DNA of 64,000 nt from Acidobacteriaceae bacterium (GTDB taxonomy: Bacteria > Acidobacteriota > Terriglobia > Terriglobales > Acidobacteriaceae), in NCBI GenBank assembly GCA_003134655.1, contig PLBY01000070.1, forward strand, positions 36,520-100,519, given 5' to 3'. The notes beneath the pieces are model-generated. The model saw nothing but the letters and a program-made list of their open reading frames with translations, did not search any database and was not told the origin of the DNA. Below are positions 54,141-64,000 of this stretch, piece by piece; within the stretch, counting starts at the first letter, position 1, and each line of letters opens with the position of its first letter. A program made the translations under genes and the position numbers.

Positions 54141-55808
54141 GTGAGACTGCGTAAGCTCGGAACTTGGGCAATCGTGTTCGGCTTGTCGCTTCCTGTCTGG
54201 GCCGTTGACCGCCCGGGAGCGATCTCAGGATACGTCCGCAACATCTCCGGCGCGCCCCAGATGGGCGCCGTGGTGCAGATCCTCGGCTCCGCCAACCGCA
54301 CCTTGACCGTCTTCACCGACGGCGCCGGATACTACGCCGCCACTGGCCTGTTGCCCGGTCTCTACACTCTCAAAGTCACCGCGCCTTCTTTCCTCCCGGC
54401 CCTGCGCGAAAAAGTTGGCCTTCGTCCCGGCGCCAGTCTCAACGTCAACGTCACGCTGAGCACGTTGCTGGGCGTCATGCAACTGGGCCCCATCCGCAAT
54501 CTGCCCGATGACGACGACTGGAAGTGGACTCTTCGTTCCGTCGCCAACCGCCCCATTCTGCGCGTCTTTGACGATCCCACTCTGCCCGCCGAAAAGCAGA
54601 GTCATGATTTGACCGGAACTCTGTCGTTCCTCGCGGGCTCCGCTGCCGGCGGTTACGGTGCCGGATCGGACATGAGCACCGCCTTCACGCTAGAGCGTTC
54701 CGTCTTTTCCGACGGACATCTCGCCTTCAGCGGTAACGTTGGCTATGGCGTAGGTCTCCCCGCCGCCGTGCTGCGATCCAGTTATTCGCGCCGGCTGATG
54801 AACGGCTCTACCCCCACCGTGGGTCTCACGGTTCGCCGTTTCGCGGCCTCCGATCCCAACCTCCACAACGCCGCTTTGCAGGCGCTCGCCCTCTCCGCTT
54901 CCGATGATTTTTCCGTCGGCGATATTCTCGAATTCAAGTTCGGCAGCGAACTCCAGACCATCCAGTTCCTGGGACATGTGTCCGCCTTCCGCCCCTACGG
55001 TTCCGCTGATCTCCACCTTTCGCCCGACACTGTTTTGGAATACGAGTACGCCACTTCCCGGCCTGACCCGCGCGCCGAAAAGGGATTCGACTCCTCTCCC
55101 GCCGACCTGAGCGAATCCAATCCGCGAGTCAGCCTCCTCAACTTCGCTCCCAAAATGGAGAGCGCTCATCACCACGAAGTCAGCGTCTCCCACCGTGAAG
55201 GCAAGACCAACGTTCAGGTCGCTGTTTTCTCGGACCGCGTTGGCGACCCGGCTCTCACCGGCACCGGCCTCACGACTGCTGTCGGCGGATTCCTCTTGCC
55301 CGACGTCAGTTCCGGCACCTTCAGCTATACCGGCAAGACCCTCGATACCAACGGCCTCCGTGTCGTTCTCCAGCGCAAAGTCTCGGCCGATCTGACCGCC
55401 ACTCTCGACTACGCTTACGGCGGCGTTCTGGATCTCTCGCGCTCCGACGTAACGTTGCAGAACGCCCAACCTTGGATCACGACCCAGCGCCGCCACGCTC
55501 TCGCCGTCAAACTGAGCGGAACCGCACCGCGCACCCGCACCAGTTGGATCGCCTCCTACCGGTGGGTCAATGGTTCTGCCCTGACTCCGGTCGACATGTT
55601 TAACGCGTCGCCCGGTCAAAGCGACCCCTTCCTGAATATCTTCGTCCGCCAGCCGATCCCCGCCATGGGCGGCCACGTGGAAGCCATCATCGACCTGCGC
55701 AACCTTCTGGCGCAGGGCTATGTCCCGGTCATCGGCCAGGACGGTCAGACCGTCTATCTGGTCCAATCCGCCCGCTCCGTCCGCGGCGGCGTAGCCTTCA
55801 CGTTCTAA
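54141..55808 (+). CDS. Exported protein with carboxypeptidase-regulatory-like domain and barrel-like C terminus
   Basis: The 555-residue protein starts at GTG 54141 with a signal peptide (LGTWAIVFGLSLPVWA). Residues 25-95 form a carboxypeptidase regulatory-like beta-sandwich (GAISGYVRNISGAPQMGAVV; GYYAATGLLPGLYTLKVTAP). The rest alternates aromatic and polar residues like an outer-membrane beta-barrel (EYEYATSRPDP; LDYAYGGVLDL), without a visible plug domain. It probably works with the GWxTD protein and the receptor that follows. Confidence 0.72.
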   Translation: MRLRKLGTWAIVFGLSLPVWAVDRPGAISGYVRNISGAPQMGAVVQILGSANRTLTVFTDGAGYYAATGLLPGLYTLKVTAPSFLPALREKVGLRPGASLNVNVTLSTLLGVMQLGPIRNLPDDDDWKWTLRSVANRPILRVFDDPTLPAEKQSHDLTGTLSFLAGSAAGGYGAGSDMSTAFTLERSVFSDGHLAFSGNVGYGVGLPAAVLRSSYSRRLMNGSTPTVGLTVRRFAASDPNLHNAALQALALSASDDFSVGDILEFKFGSELQTIQFLGHVSAFRPYGSADLHLSPDTVLEYEYATSRPDPRAEKGFDSSPADLSESNPRVSLLNFAPKMESAHHHEVSVSHREGKTNVQVAVFSDRVGDPALTGTGLTTAVGGFLLPDVSSGTFSYTGKTLDTNGLRVVLQRKVSADLTATLDYAYGGVLDLSRSDVTLQNAQPWITTQRRHALAVKLSGTAPRTRTSWIASYRWVNGSALTPVDMFNASPGQSDPFLNIFVRQPIPAMGGHVEAIIDLRNLLAQGYVPVIGQDGQTVYLVQSARSVRGGVAFTF

Positions 55809-56223
55809 CCCCAGCTGTCAGCCATCAGCTTCAGCCATCAGCCAACACGCGGAATCGTCATTTTGTATGTTGGCGTTAGCCTGACGGTGTAGCTCCTCAA
55901 GCCTGGCGAAGGGTCCCATGCGCGGAGGACCTCAAGCCCTGATCCGAGGTCGAGGTCGGACAACTGAGTACTGAGTACCGAGTACTGTGAACTGCCCCTC
56001 CAGTACCTTATTCGTAAAATCTATCGCTCCCATCCATAACTACATGGTTGACTGTAGGGATCAGCTTTCGGTAATGTTTCTCAGCGACTTTGCGGGCCGG
56101 GGGCGGCGCAACTTCTTAGTATGCAAGGAATTGCAAGCTTTCCCAGATGTGACCGAAGTAATCGGCTTCCCCCGCAAGCCACCAAACACTCCTCCAAAAA
56201 CTGAACCGTTTCAAGGAGACCAC
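55809..56223. other. Intergenic region with two further repeat families
   Basis: Two tandem units are seen: TCAGCCATCAGC-type (55817-55847) and ACTGAGTACTGAGTACCGAG-type (55964-55985, unit 8 bp). The rest holds the upstream region of the receptor gene; its Shine-Dalgarno AAGGAG is at 56213. The coding frame stays open upstream to 55987, but that part lacks protein-like character. Confidence 0.55.
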
Positions 56224-59200
56224 ATGAGAGCGCGCATCATCCTGGTGTCGACAAGTCTGGTGTTTGTTCTTCTGGCCGCACTGAGCCTGTCGGCGCAGAC
56301 CTTCCGCGGGACCATCCTCGGCACCGTGACCGATCCTTCCGGCGCCGTTGTTCCCGGCGCGAAGGTGACGGTGAAAAACACCGGCACCGGACTCGAGCGC
56401 ACCTCCGAAACCAGCGCCGACGGCAGTTACTCCCTGCCCGAACTCCCCATCGGCACCTACACCGTGACCGTGGTCCAACAAGGCTTCCAGACCTTCGTCG
56501 CCACCGGCGTGACGGTCGACGTCGCCACCGAGCGCCGCATCGACGCCGCTCTCAAGACCGGACAGATCTCGACCAGGGTGGAAGTCGCGGGCGACCTTCT
56601 GCCCCAGGTGGAGACGACCTCCTCTGAGCTCGGCGGGACCCTGACTGCTGACACGATTGAGAGTCTCCCCGTCAACGGACGCGACTATCAGAAACTGATC
56701 TATCTGAATCCCGGCGTCGCCGGATCTCCCGACCAGATTTCGGATTCACCCGGTTCCTACGGAACCTTTTCGATGAACGGCTCTCGCGGTCGGTCGAACA
56801 ACTTCCTGCTCGACGGTACCGATATGAACGACGGCTACCGCAACGATCCCGCCATCAACGAAGCGGGCGTGTTCGGCGATCCCGCTACGATTCTCCCACT
56901 CGACGCCGTTGCTGAACTGCGCGTTCTTTCCAACTACGAAGCTGAGTACGGCCGCAACAGTGGCGCCGTGATCAACATCGTGACCAAGAGCGGCGCCAAC
57001 GCTCTGCATGGTTCGCTCCTCGAATATTTCCGCAGCGGAAAAATGGGAGCGCGCAACTATTTCAATCCGGCCACGGATTCCAAGAGCCCATTCAACAACA
57101 ACCAATTCGGTGGTGCCTTGGGTGGCGCGATCGTCAAAGACAAGACGTTCTTCTACGCCGACTATGAAGGCCAGCGCGAAAATGGAGCCCAGGCCGGAAT
57201 CACTTGCGTGCCGAACCCGGCCCAGATTGCAGCAGATATCGCTGCCAACGGCCCTGCCAACGCGGTCACAGGTGCACTGCTCGCCCGCAACCCTTGGCCT
57301 ACACCGAATATTGCGAGCGCGGCCCCGCTGCCCAGCGAAATTCTAGGCCCCTTGAATACCGCGTGGGACACCAGTTGCCCAAACGGCCCTAACCTTTCCA
57401 CCTCAACTTCCTTTTTCAATCGCGTGGACAGCTTCATCGGCAAGATCGACGAGAACTTCAACGCAAACAACATGCTTACTGGTCGCTACTACTTTGGCGA
57501 TAGCAACCAGAGCTTTCCTTTCGCGCAGTTGGCTGGCGGCCTGCTGCCCGGGTTCAATACCGTAACCCCGACTCGCGTGCAACTGATCTCTCTTTCCTAT
57601 GTAAAGGTGGTCAACTCCAGCCAGGTAAACGAAGCCCGTCTGGGATGGAACCGCTTCGTGGAAGGCTTTTTCCCCCAGGACCAGAGCTTTAACCCCAACT
57701 CCATCGGGTTGGACACCGGTGTCGGCAACTATGACGGCGGCCTTCCCGCGACCGGCGTTGCCGGCTTCTCGCAGATTGGCGCCACCAGTTCCATCCCGCG
57801 CAATCGCGTGGATTCGAACTGGCACTTCGTCGACAACTATTCGTGGAAGTCGGGCAAGCATGACGTCAAGTTCGGATACGAATTCCGGCGCACGACCATC
57901 ATGCAGGTCATCGATCACAATTTCCGCGGCACCCTCGGTTTCAACGACATGTCGGATTTCTTGAATGGGTTGCCGAGCGGAGGCAAACAGGTCACGGGCT
58001 ATTCCAGAAGGCACACCTTCCAGAACAGCGACGGGCTCTTTATTCAGGACAGCTTCCGTGCGACTGCCCGGCTGACATTTAACTACGGCGTGCGCTGGGA
58101 TTATTTTGGAGTCACGGGCGAAAAGAACGGTCTCCTCTACACTTTCAATCCCGCCAACGGCGGAAGCAACGATCAAACCAACCAGCTGTACGGCAAGGAC
58201 TACAACAACTTCGCCCCCCGCTTGGCGTTTGCTTACGACGTTACCGGCAAAGGAAAGACGGTAATCCGTGGCGGTTGGGGGTTGTTCTATGACGCGTTCT
58301 CTCAGGATATGTTCCTCGGCCACTTGCCGTGGAATTGCGTCTTTTGCCCGGGTCCCGCATATCCAGGTTTGGGTTCGCAGGCACTCGCCACCGGCGCCGC
58401 TTCAGGTGGCCCGTTGGCCGCGGGAACCCCGGTCTATTCGGGATATGGTCCTGAGGGCGACTTCTTCTCCATCGATCCGAAAATGCGCACGCCTTACGTG
58501 CAGAACTTCAATCTGAACTTCCAACAACAACTGGGCAGCAAGAACGTGCTGCAAATTGGGTATGTCGGTTCGAAAGGGACGAAACTGTTCCAGTTCCTCG
58601 ACATCAATCAGCCCAGCCAGGCCCAGATCACCGCTGCCGATTTGGCCAATGGCGTCACTTCCTACGGAGTGCCCCGGAACTATCCAAATTTCTTCTACAT
58701 TAACCAGGAGAAGTCCGGCGCTAACTCCATGTACCACGCGCTGCAGGCTAGTCTGCGGACGAGTGGGTGGCACGGGTTGACTTCGCAAGCCAATTTCGTA
58801 TGGTCGCACTCCATCGATAATGCCAGCGATCTCGAAGACTTCGAGCCCAACCAGGCTCAGCCCCAGAACAGTACCTTTCCGAACGGTGATCGCGGGAACT
58901 CCAGCTTCGACATTCGTAAGCGCTTCACCTGGAACTTCACCTACCAACTTCCCAAGATGGGCGGAGCGATGCCAAGGTTGAAGAATGGTTGGGGCCTCGA
59001 CGGCGTACTTAACCTACAGGACGGCCAGCCTTGGCACCTGAACTATGAATTCCAGGGTGACTATTCCGGAGCAGGCGAAGGGTTCGACCGTCCGGACCAA
59101 ATCTCGACGCCGCAGTATTCTGCTCACAACCCGGCGCAGTATTTGAACCTGGCGTCGTTCGTCGCACCGTGTACCTGGGCCTCCGTGGGCGATCCTAACG

Positions 59201-59571
59201 ACAGCAGCGAGACGAACTGCGTCGCCGGTACCCGTCATTTTGGCAACCTCGGGCGCAATTCATTGAAGGGCCCGAGCTTTAAGGAGTTCAACTTCTCCAT
59301 TTTCAAAGACACGACGCTGTCGGAGCACGTGGTTCTTGACCTTCGCGCCGAGTTCTTTAACTTGCTCAACCATCCCAACTTCTCCAATCCTCTGTTGCCG
59401 AATTTCATTGGCAATATCGGCACGCCGAACTACCTCACCGGCGGATACAACTTCTCTGGAGGGCCTGCTTACTACTCGCTCACCGCAACCGGCGACGTAG
59501 GCATCGGCAATCCGTTCCTAGGCGGCGGCGGTCCCCGCGGCGTGCAGTTCGCAGCGAAAATCACCTTCTAG
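56224..59571 (+). CDS. Large TonB-dependent receptor with carboxypeptidase-regulatory domain (Oar-like)
   Basis: The 1115-residue outer-membrane protein has a signal peptide (VLLAALSLSAQ), an N-terminal regulatory-like domain (GTILGTVTDPSGAVVPGAKV; GSYSLPELPIGTYTVTV), a plug (LPVNGRDYQKLIYLNPGV; NNFLLDGTDMND; SNYEAEYGRNSGAVINIVTK), and a barrel ending GVQFAAKITF with a terminal Phe. These receptors use TonB for uptake of oligosaccharides or peptides. ATG 56224 follows AAGGAG. A strong terminator follows, and a TonB gene is at 17073. Confidence 0.92.
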   Translation: MRARIILVSTSLVFVLLAALSLSAQTFRGTILGTVTDPSGAVVPGAKVTVKNTGTGLERTSETSADGSYSLPELPIGTYTVTVVQQGFQTFVATGVTVDVATERRIDAALKTGQISTRVEVAGDLLPQVETTSSELGGTLTADTIESLPVNGRDYQKLIYLNPGVAGSPDQISDSPGSYGTFSMNGSRGRSNNFLLDGTDMNDGYRNDPAINEAGVFGDPATILPLDAVAELRVLSNYEAEYGRNSGAVINIVTKSGANALHGSLLEYFRSGKMGARNYFNPATDSKSPFNNNQFGGALGGAIVKDKTFFYADYEGQRENGAQAGITCVPNPAQIAADIAANGPANAVTGALLARNPWPTPNIASAAPLPSEILGPLNTAWDTSCPNGPNLSTSTSFFNRVDSFIGKIDENFNANNMLTGRYYFGDSNQSFPFAQLAGGLLPGFNTVTPTRVQLISLSYVKVVNSSQVNEARLGWNRFVEGFFPQDQSFNPNSIGLDTGVGNYDGGLPATGVAGFSQIGATSSIPRNRVDSNWHFVDNYSWKSGKHDVKFGYEFRRTTIMQVIDHNFRGTLGFNDMSDFLNGLPSGGKQVTGYSRRHTFQNSDGLFIQDSFRATARLTFNYGVRWDYFGVTGEKNGLLYTFNPANGGSNDQTNQLYGKDYNNFAPRLAFAYDVTGKGKTVIRGGWGLFYDAFSQDMFLGHLPWNCVFCPGPAYPGLGSQALATGAASGGPLAAGTPVYSGYGPEGDFFSIDPKMRTPYVQNFNLNFQQQLGSKNVLQIGYVGSKGTKLFQFLDINQPSQAQITAADLANGVTSYGVPRNYPNFFYINQEKSGANSMYHALQASLRTSGWHGLTSQANFVWSHSIDNASDLEDFEPNQAQPQNSTFPNGDRGNSSFDIRKRFTWNFTYQLPKMGGAMPRLKNGWGLDGVLNLQDGQPWHLNYEFQGDYSGAGEGFDRPDQISTPQYSAHNPAQYLNLASFVAPCTWASVGDPNDSSETNCVAGTRHFGNLGRNSLKGPSFKEFNFSIFKDTTLSEHVVLDLRAEFFNLLNHPNFSNPLLPNFIGNIGTPNYLTGGYNFSGGPAYYSLTATGDVGIGNPFLGGGGPRGVQFAAKITF

Positions 59572-59592
59572 CTGAGGAGAGCTTTCAAATCA

Positions 59593-59618
59593 GCCCCTGC
59601 TTCGGCAGGGGCTTTTTT
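59593..59618 (+). terminator. Rho-independent terminator after the receptor
   Basis: A perfect 8-bp stem GCCCCTGC / GCAGGGGC with a TTCG tetraloop is followed by six T residues, 21 bp after the stop. Confidence 0.93.
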
Positions 59619-60237
59619 GTCACCTCCAGCCGCGAAGCGGCGACAGAATGCAGCCCGCGCCGGAAGGCGTGAGGCCGAGAGCGGGAAACGAACAATCTCG
59701 GAAAGGGGCGGAAGAACGCACATTCTGGAGTCCCGGAAATCTGCCCTCTCAAAATCCACAGCCCCTTGTGACATCCGACCTTGCGCACAGCCCGCAAGAA
59801 GGCAGATCATGGCTTCGCGGCAGCGCTCGGCATTCGGGCTCCGGGGAGAAGCTAAGTCTCTTTTTTTCAGGATTTTGCCCGTAACCGATTGAGCCGCAAG
59901 ATATTGCGGACGAATTTCCCCTAACCCGATGATTCCAATAGATCGAGGGGGAGGGGGGGTATGGGTTACCAATTAGTAACAAAGCCCAAGTCTCCTCCGA
60001 ATCCACAAATCCCTCCGTTCGCAGAACCCCGAATCCCAGAACACACGACCCACCCAAACTCGAAACCCGAAACCCCGAAATCCAGAGACGTTGAAACTCT
60101 GAAACTCTGAAACCTTGAAACCTGAGCCTTTCCCCCCTCCCGTCCCACGCCTTTCGTCACCTCGCCCCCCGATTACGCCGATGTTACCCTTTTCTCGTAG
60201 TCTCCTCCCCACAAAGCTCTGTTCCGGAGATCCTTCG
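59619..60237. other. Gene-free region with GTTTCAAAG-family repeat
   Basis: No gene is supported over about 620 bp. At 60060-60121 there are inverse-type units (TTGAAACTCTGAAACTCTG, AAACCTTGAAACC), without a facing forward arm nearby. A G-rich run (59946-59959) precedes them. The GGAG of the TPR gene is at 60226. Confidence 0.5.
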
Positions 60238-61704
60238 ATGCGTCGCTCTAGTTCCATGAAGACGTACGCCGTTTTCGTTCTCGCTCTCAGTCTCGCCGCG
60301 CCGCTGTTTGCGCACCACGTTAAAAAGGGTGAATCCAGCACGCTGCCGGTCACGACGTCGTCCCCCAAGGCCCGCGAGCTTTATGAAAAGGGAATGCAGG
60401 ACTACGAGAATCTCTATCTGGAGCGCTGCAACGAAGATTGGCGCGCAGCCGTGAAGGAAGATCCCAACCTAGCCGTCGCCTGGGCTTGGATCGCTTTTAA
60501 CAGCGGCAATCCCCAGGAAGTCAGCGAAGCTCGCGCCAAAGCCAAGGCTCTTGCGCCCAAGCTGACGCCCGGCGAACAGCTCATGGTCTCGTGGATTTCG
60601 AAAGTGCAGGAAGGCGACTTCCTCGGCGGCATTACCGCCATGAACGACATGCTCGAGATGTATCCCCGCGACAAGCACCTGCTCTATCTCGCGGGCAACT
60701 GGCTGATGGGCGAAAATGGCAACGACCAGGCGCAGCGCATGATGGAGAAGGCCCTGGCGATTGACAAGAACTTTCCCGCGGCCCTCAACGATCTCGCCTA
60801 CGTCGAAGCTCGCAACCGGCAATTTGCCAAGGCCTTCGCGGCCATGGATCGCTACACGCTCCTGCTGCCCAAAGAGCCCAACCCGCAGGATTCCTATGGA
60901 GAGCTTCTGCGGATGGCCGGCAACTTTGAAGGCGCACTCACGCACTATCGCGCCGCCCTCAAGATGGATCCCGACTTCGTGAGTTCGCAACTTGGTCTCG
61001 GCGACACCTTTGCGCTGATGGGCAATCAGGAGCAGGCCCGCGTGGAATACGACAAGGCCATCCGCTACGCCCACACCGAAGCCGACCGCCTCACGTACGG
61101 CATTCAGCGGGCGATGACATACGTTCGTGAAGGCAACTACGCCGAAGCCGATAAGGATCTGCAGGAAGTCGCCGAAAACGCTCACGCCAAGGAGCAAGAC
61201 CTTCAGGAAGCGCAGGCGCTCCGGCAGATGGCCGAGTATCAGGCCGACGACAACGTTGCCCTCAAGCATCTGAAGCTGGCCGAGGAATCGCTCAGCCATC
61301 GCTCCACCATTTCCGCCTCGGACCGCGACGAGGAACTGTCGCGCATCCTCCGCATCCGCACCGTGCGTGCCGCCCGCGCCGGCAACCAGTCGCTGGCCGA
61401 TCAGTCGCTGCACCACCTCGAAACTCTAGCCAACGGCAGCCGCAACCGCGTCATCCAGAGTTCGTACCATGGCGCAGCCGGGACTCTGCTCATGGAACAG
61501 AAGAAATACGAAGACGCCATCGCTCACTTGGAAGAGGATCAGGACAATCCGTTCACCATGGAATTGCTGGTGCAGGCCTACTACCAGACCTACCAGCCCG
61601 ACAAGGTGCACGAGATGGAAGTAAAGCTCCGCGGCACCAACGTGCCGACCATGGAGCAGGCCCTGGTCGTCCCCGCAGCCCGCGCCAAGCGGCCCACCAG
61701 CTAG
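60238..61704 (+). CDS. Secreted tetratricopeptide-repeat protein
   Basis: The 488-residue protein has a signal peptide (TYAVFVLALSLAAPLFA). Repeated helical TPR units span residues ~45-460, for example FPAALNDLAYVEARNRQFAKAF, NFEGALTHYRAALKMDPDFVS and NQEQARVEYDKAIRYAHTE. TPR arrays are protein-binding scaffolds. GGAGA stands about eight bases before ATG 60238; an internal ATG at 60256 is the alternative. Confidence 0.83.
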   Translation: MRRSSSMKTYAVFVLALSLAAPLFAHHVKKGESSTLPVTTSSPKARELYEKGMQDYENLYLERCNEDWRAAVKEDPNLAVAWAWIAFNSGNPQEVSEARAKAKALAPKLTPGEQLMVSWISKVQEGDFLGGITAMNDMLEMYPRDKHLLYLAGNWLMGENGNDQAQRMMEKALAIDKNFPAALNDLAYVEARNRQFAKAFAAMDRYTLLLPKEPNPQDSYGELLRMAGNFEGALTHYRAALKMDPDFVSSQLGLGDTFALMGNQEQARVEYDKAIRYAHTEADRLTYGIQRAMTYVREGNYAEADKDLQEVAENAHAKEQDLQEAQALRQMAEYQADDNVALKHLKLAEESLSHRSTISASDRDEELSRILRIRTVRAARAGNQSLADQSLHHLETLANGSRNRVIQSSYHGAAGTLLMEQKKYEDAIAHLEEDQDNPFTMELLVQAYYQTYQPDKVHEMEVKLRGTNVPTMEQALVVPAARAKRPTS

Positions 61705-61794
61705 TCCCAATCTGGAATCCGGGCTCCCCGCGGAGCCCGGAACTCCTCGCCCAATCCCAGCCCTTGGTGTACAGTAGGTGGGCACTTCGCCCGC

Positions 61795-62115
61795 ATGAAG
61801 GCTGACACCGAGCGCCGCTCCGGAACCCGCATTGCCACTCGCGTTCCCACGCGCGTGCGCACCTCTCACGGCGTAGATCAGACCGCGCAGACCCGCGATG
61901 TCAGCGCCAACGGAGTCTTCCTCTACACCAAGTCCCGCATGGAAAAGGGAACCGACGTCGAGTTGGTTCTGATCCTGCCTCCCGAACTCACCTCCGGCGA
62001 GAAGTGCTGGGTGTGCTGCCAGGCGACCATCGTCCGGGTCGAAGAAGAGGGCTCCGAGTTTGGGGTGGCGGCCCAGATCCGCCGCATGGACATCCTCCCC
62101 GAAGCCACGGTTTGA
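61795..62115 (+). CDS. Small PilZ-domain protein (second copy)
   Basis: The 106-residue protein begins RRSGTRIATRVPTRVRT and has RDVSANGVFLYTKSRM (DxSxxG) and LVLILPPELTSGEKCWVCCQ. It resembles the protein at 14954 in length and layout, so both are probably paralogous c-di-GMP receptors. Confidence 0.82.
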   Translation: MKADTERRSGTRIATRVPTRVRTSHGVDQTAQTRDVSANGVFLYTKSRMEKGTDVELVLILPPELTSGEKCWVCCQATIVRVEEEGSEFGVAAQIRRMDILPEATV

Positions 62116-62311
62116 TTGAGGCGGGACCGTTTGGGGAAGATGCGGCGGCGAAGATTTCCCAAAAGTACACCGCCAGTGGGAAGCCGGATCATCGTTCGAT
62201 TAAAATATCCGTAAATCTGTGAGAAAAGGCTTCCCATTGCATGAGTTGCGGTGCAATAATGGCGGCCCTAGAATTGCTCTGGCCAATTTCAGGTTCCAGG
62301 TGGGCCCAGGT

Positions 62312-62656
62312 ATGTTGATTGAAAAGCTCGCTGCTGGTGTGGTGCAGGTGCAAACGCCCATTGGGCCGCGCTATGTAATGCCTTCATTCCTTCAGCGCGT
62401 GTATTTGCTGTGGATGTTCCGCAATTTTCCGATTCTTCCTCACGCCGTGCTCAACGGGCGGCAGCAACGCCTGATCGATCGCATGTGCAGCGAGCAACGT
62501 TTCGCTTCGATGGCGTACGCCGACGGCATGGATGAAGCGCCGGTGATCGGTACCGTCGAGCATCGTCCGCCGGTAGGAGCAGACCAGTTGCCTCCGCGCC
62601 GCCCGGCGACGAGCGACGCACGCGGCCTGGCTGCGGAAGCTCGCCAGCGTTCCTGA
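62312..62656 (+). CDS. Hypothetical protein
   Basis: The frame from ATG 62312 gives 114 residues (MLIEKLAAGVVQVQTPIGPR). Residues 20-45 contain a possible helix (SFLQRVYLLWMFRNFPILP), and the C-terminal 35 residues are Pro/Arg-rich and polar. I do not recognise it. The frame extends upstream to 62219 without support. Confidence 0.6.
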   Translation: MLIEKLAAGVVQVQTPIGPRYVMPSFLQRVYLLWMFRNFPILPHAVLNGRQQRLIDRMCSEQRFASMAYADGMDEAPVIGTVEHRPPVGADQLPPRRPATSDARGLAAEARQRS

Positions 62657-62738
62657 GTTGTAAGTCGGTGCACACGCGGCGCGCAGGCGCCGCGGGTCAA
62701 CGTTAGAGGATCCTCACGCCGGCTTTCTCCATCGCGTG

Positions 62739-63250
62739 TCAATTCTGCGGTGAAGACTGGCTCGACGGAGGAGGATTCCCCGTTCTGCTCCCCTGTCCTC
62801 CGTTGGGAGAATTGCCCGGCCGTGCGTGGTGCGGCATCTCGCCGCATCCTCCTCCCATTCCTTCATGTCCTTCATGCGGACCACCGCCCGGATGATTTCC
62901 GCTGCGGGCCTGCTGGCACGCTATCAGAGCCTTCTGCTGATCGGCAGTGAGCAAGCCTTCGCGTTTTTGCATAGCCTTCTCGCGGATCTCGCGCACCTGT
63001 TGCTGTTTTTGCTGGGGAGTGAGGGACGTGTTGGAGCAGACGTTCTCGATCGCCGAATGTGCGTCGTGCGCGATGGAATGAATCTGTTCCATCACAGATT
63101 TTTCAATGCCGGCCTGCTGCATGCAATTCTCCTGGCCTCCGCGATGCATCGGCGGCGTCTGCGAGGGCGGATTCGTTGTCGGCGGAGTGCTTTGCGCGAG
63201 CATCGTGCCTGCGCAAAGAAGGAGAACGACCGGACAGAAAAGTTTCCTCA

Positions 63251-63254
<4 letters not shown>
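62739..63254 (-). CDS. Secreted LTxxQ/Spy-like protein
   Basis: The 171-residue protein has a signal peptide (LFCPVVLLLCAGTMLAQ). The middle has a helical region with SLTPQQKQQQVREIREKAM and LLTADQQKALIACQQ, two LTxxQ-type repeats of the Spy/CpxP chaperone family. The last 50 residues are rich in Gly, Pro, His and Ser, with HEGHEG and MPHHARPG segments that could bind metal. GGAGG eight bases upstream selects the ATG at 63254. Confidence 0.75.

Positions 63255-64000
<746 letters not shown>

Overview
This GC-rich stretch (about 60%) most likely comes from an Acidobacteriota chromosome (Terriglobia/Koribacter type). That is an inference from several features together: a very large TonB-dependent receptor with an N-terminal carboxypeptidase-regulatory domain, a GWxTD-domain protein, Tat-exported glycoside hydrolases, small PilZ proteins, a PASTA-less kinase with a beta-propeller tail, and many families of 8-9 bp-unit inverted repeats between genes. 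No rRNA gene is present to settle it.

Layout. 1-24.5 kb is mixed housekeeping and accessory DNA: a partial type I dehydroquinase (left edge), a secreted FlgT-C-like protein, a vapBC toxin-antitoxin pair with an inverted-repeat operator, AMMECR1/pgsA, a helix-hairpin-helix protein, gdhA, two Tat-type glycoside hydrolases with a DUF1624 membrane acyltransferase between them, a metallo-beta-lactamase hydrolase, trpE and trpG (convergent and separated by a phosphoesterase), an AMIN/FecR protein, a TonB protein, efp, acylphosphatase-apt, small membrane proteins, an alpha/beta hydrolase lacking its serine, and pckA.

24.5-43.1 kb is a division and cell wall (dcw) cluster: murE-murF-mraY-murD-[SIR2 protein]-ftsW-[NTF2-like]-murG-murC-[hypothetical]-terminator-ftsQ-ftsA-ftsZ-[transpeptidase]. 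It lacks mraZ, rsmH, ftsL, ftsI, murB and ddl at this locus. The outstanding item is the insert between murD and ftsW: a protein joining a SIR2-type NAD-binding domain, a nucleoside-2-deoxyribosyltransferase-like domain and a C-terminal HEPN-like domain with an RxxxxH motif. It is AT-richer than its neighbours, starts 12 bp after murD and has an apparent -1 frameshift at its 5' end. It looks like a defence or abortive-infection effector placed inside an essential operon.

43.3-62.7 kb holds signalling and envelope genes: a PAS-GAF-GGDEF diguanylate cyclase, a Ser/Thr kinase with a beta-propeller, two frameshifted genes (VOC family, cytochrome P460) between 97-bp direct repeats, an ABC ATPase with a HlyD adaptor but no permease, a GWxTD protein, two outer-membrane beta-barrel type proteins, a TPR protein and a second small PilZ protein. 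The right edge carries a Spy-like protein, tRNA-Lys(CTT) and the C-terminal part of a tyrosine recombinase pointing into the tRNA, so an integrated element very probably begins here and continues beyond the window.

Three genes (SIR2, VOC, P460) each look repaired by adding one base to a short homopolymer. Either this assembly has homopolymer errors or these genes are decaying; raw reads would decide.
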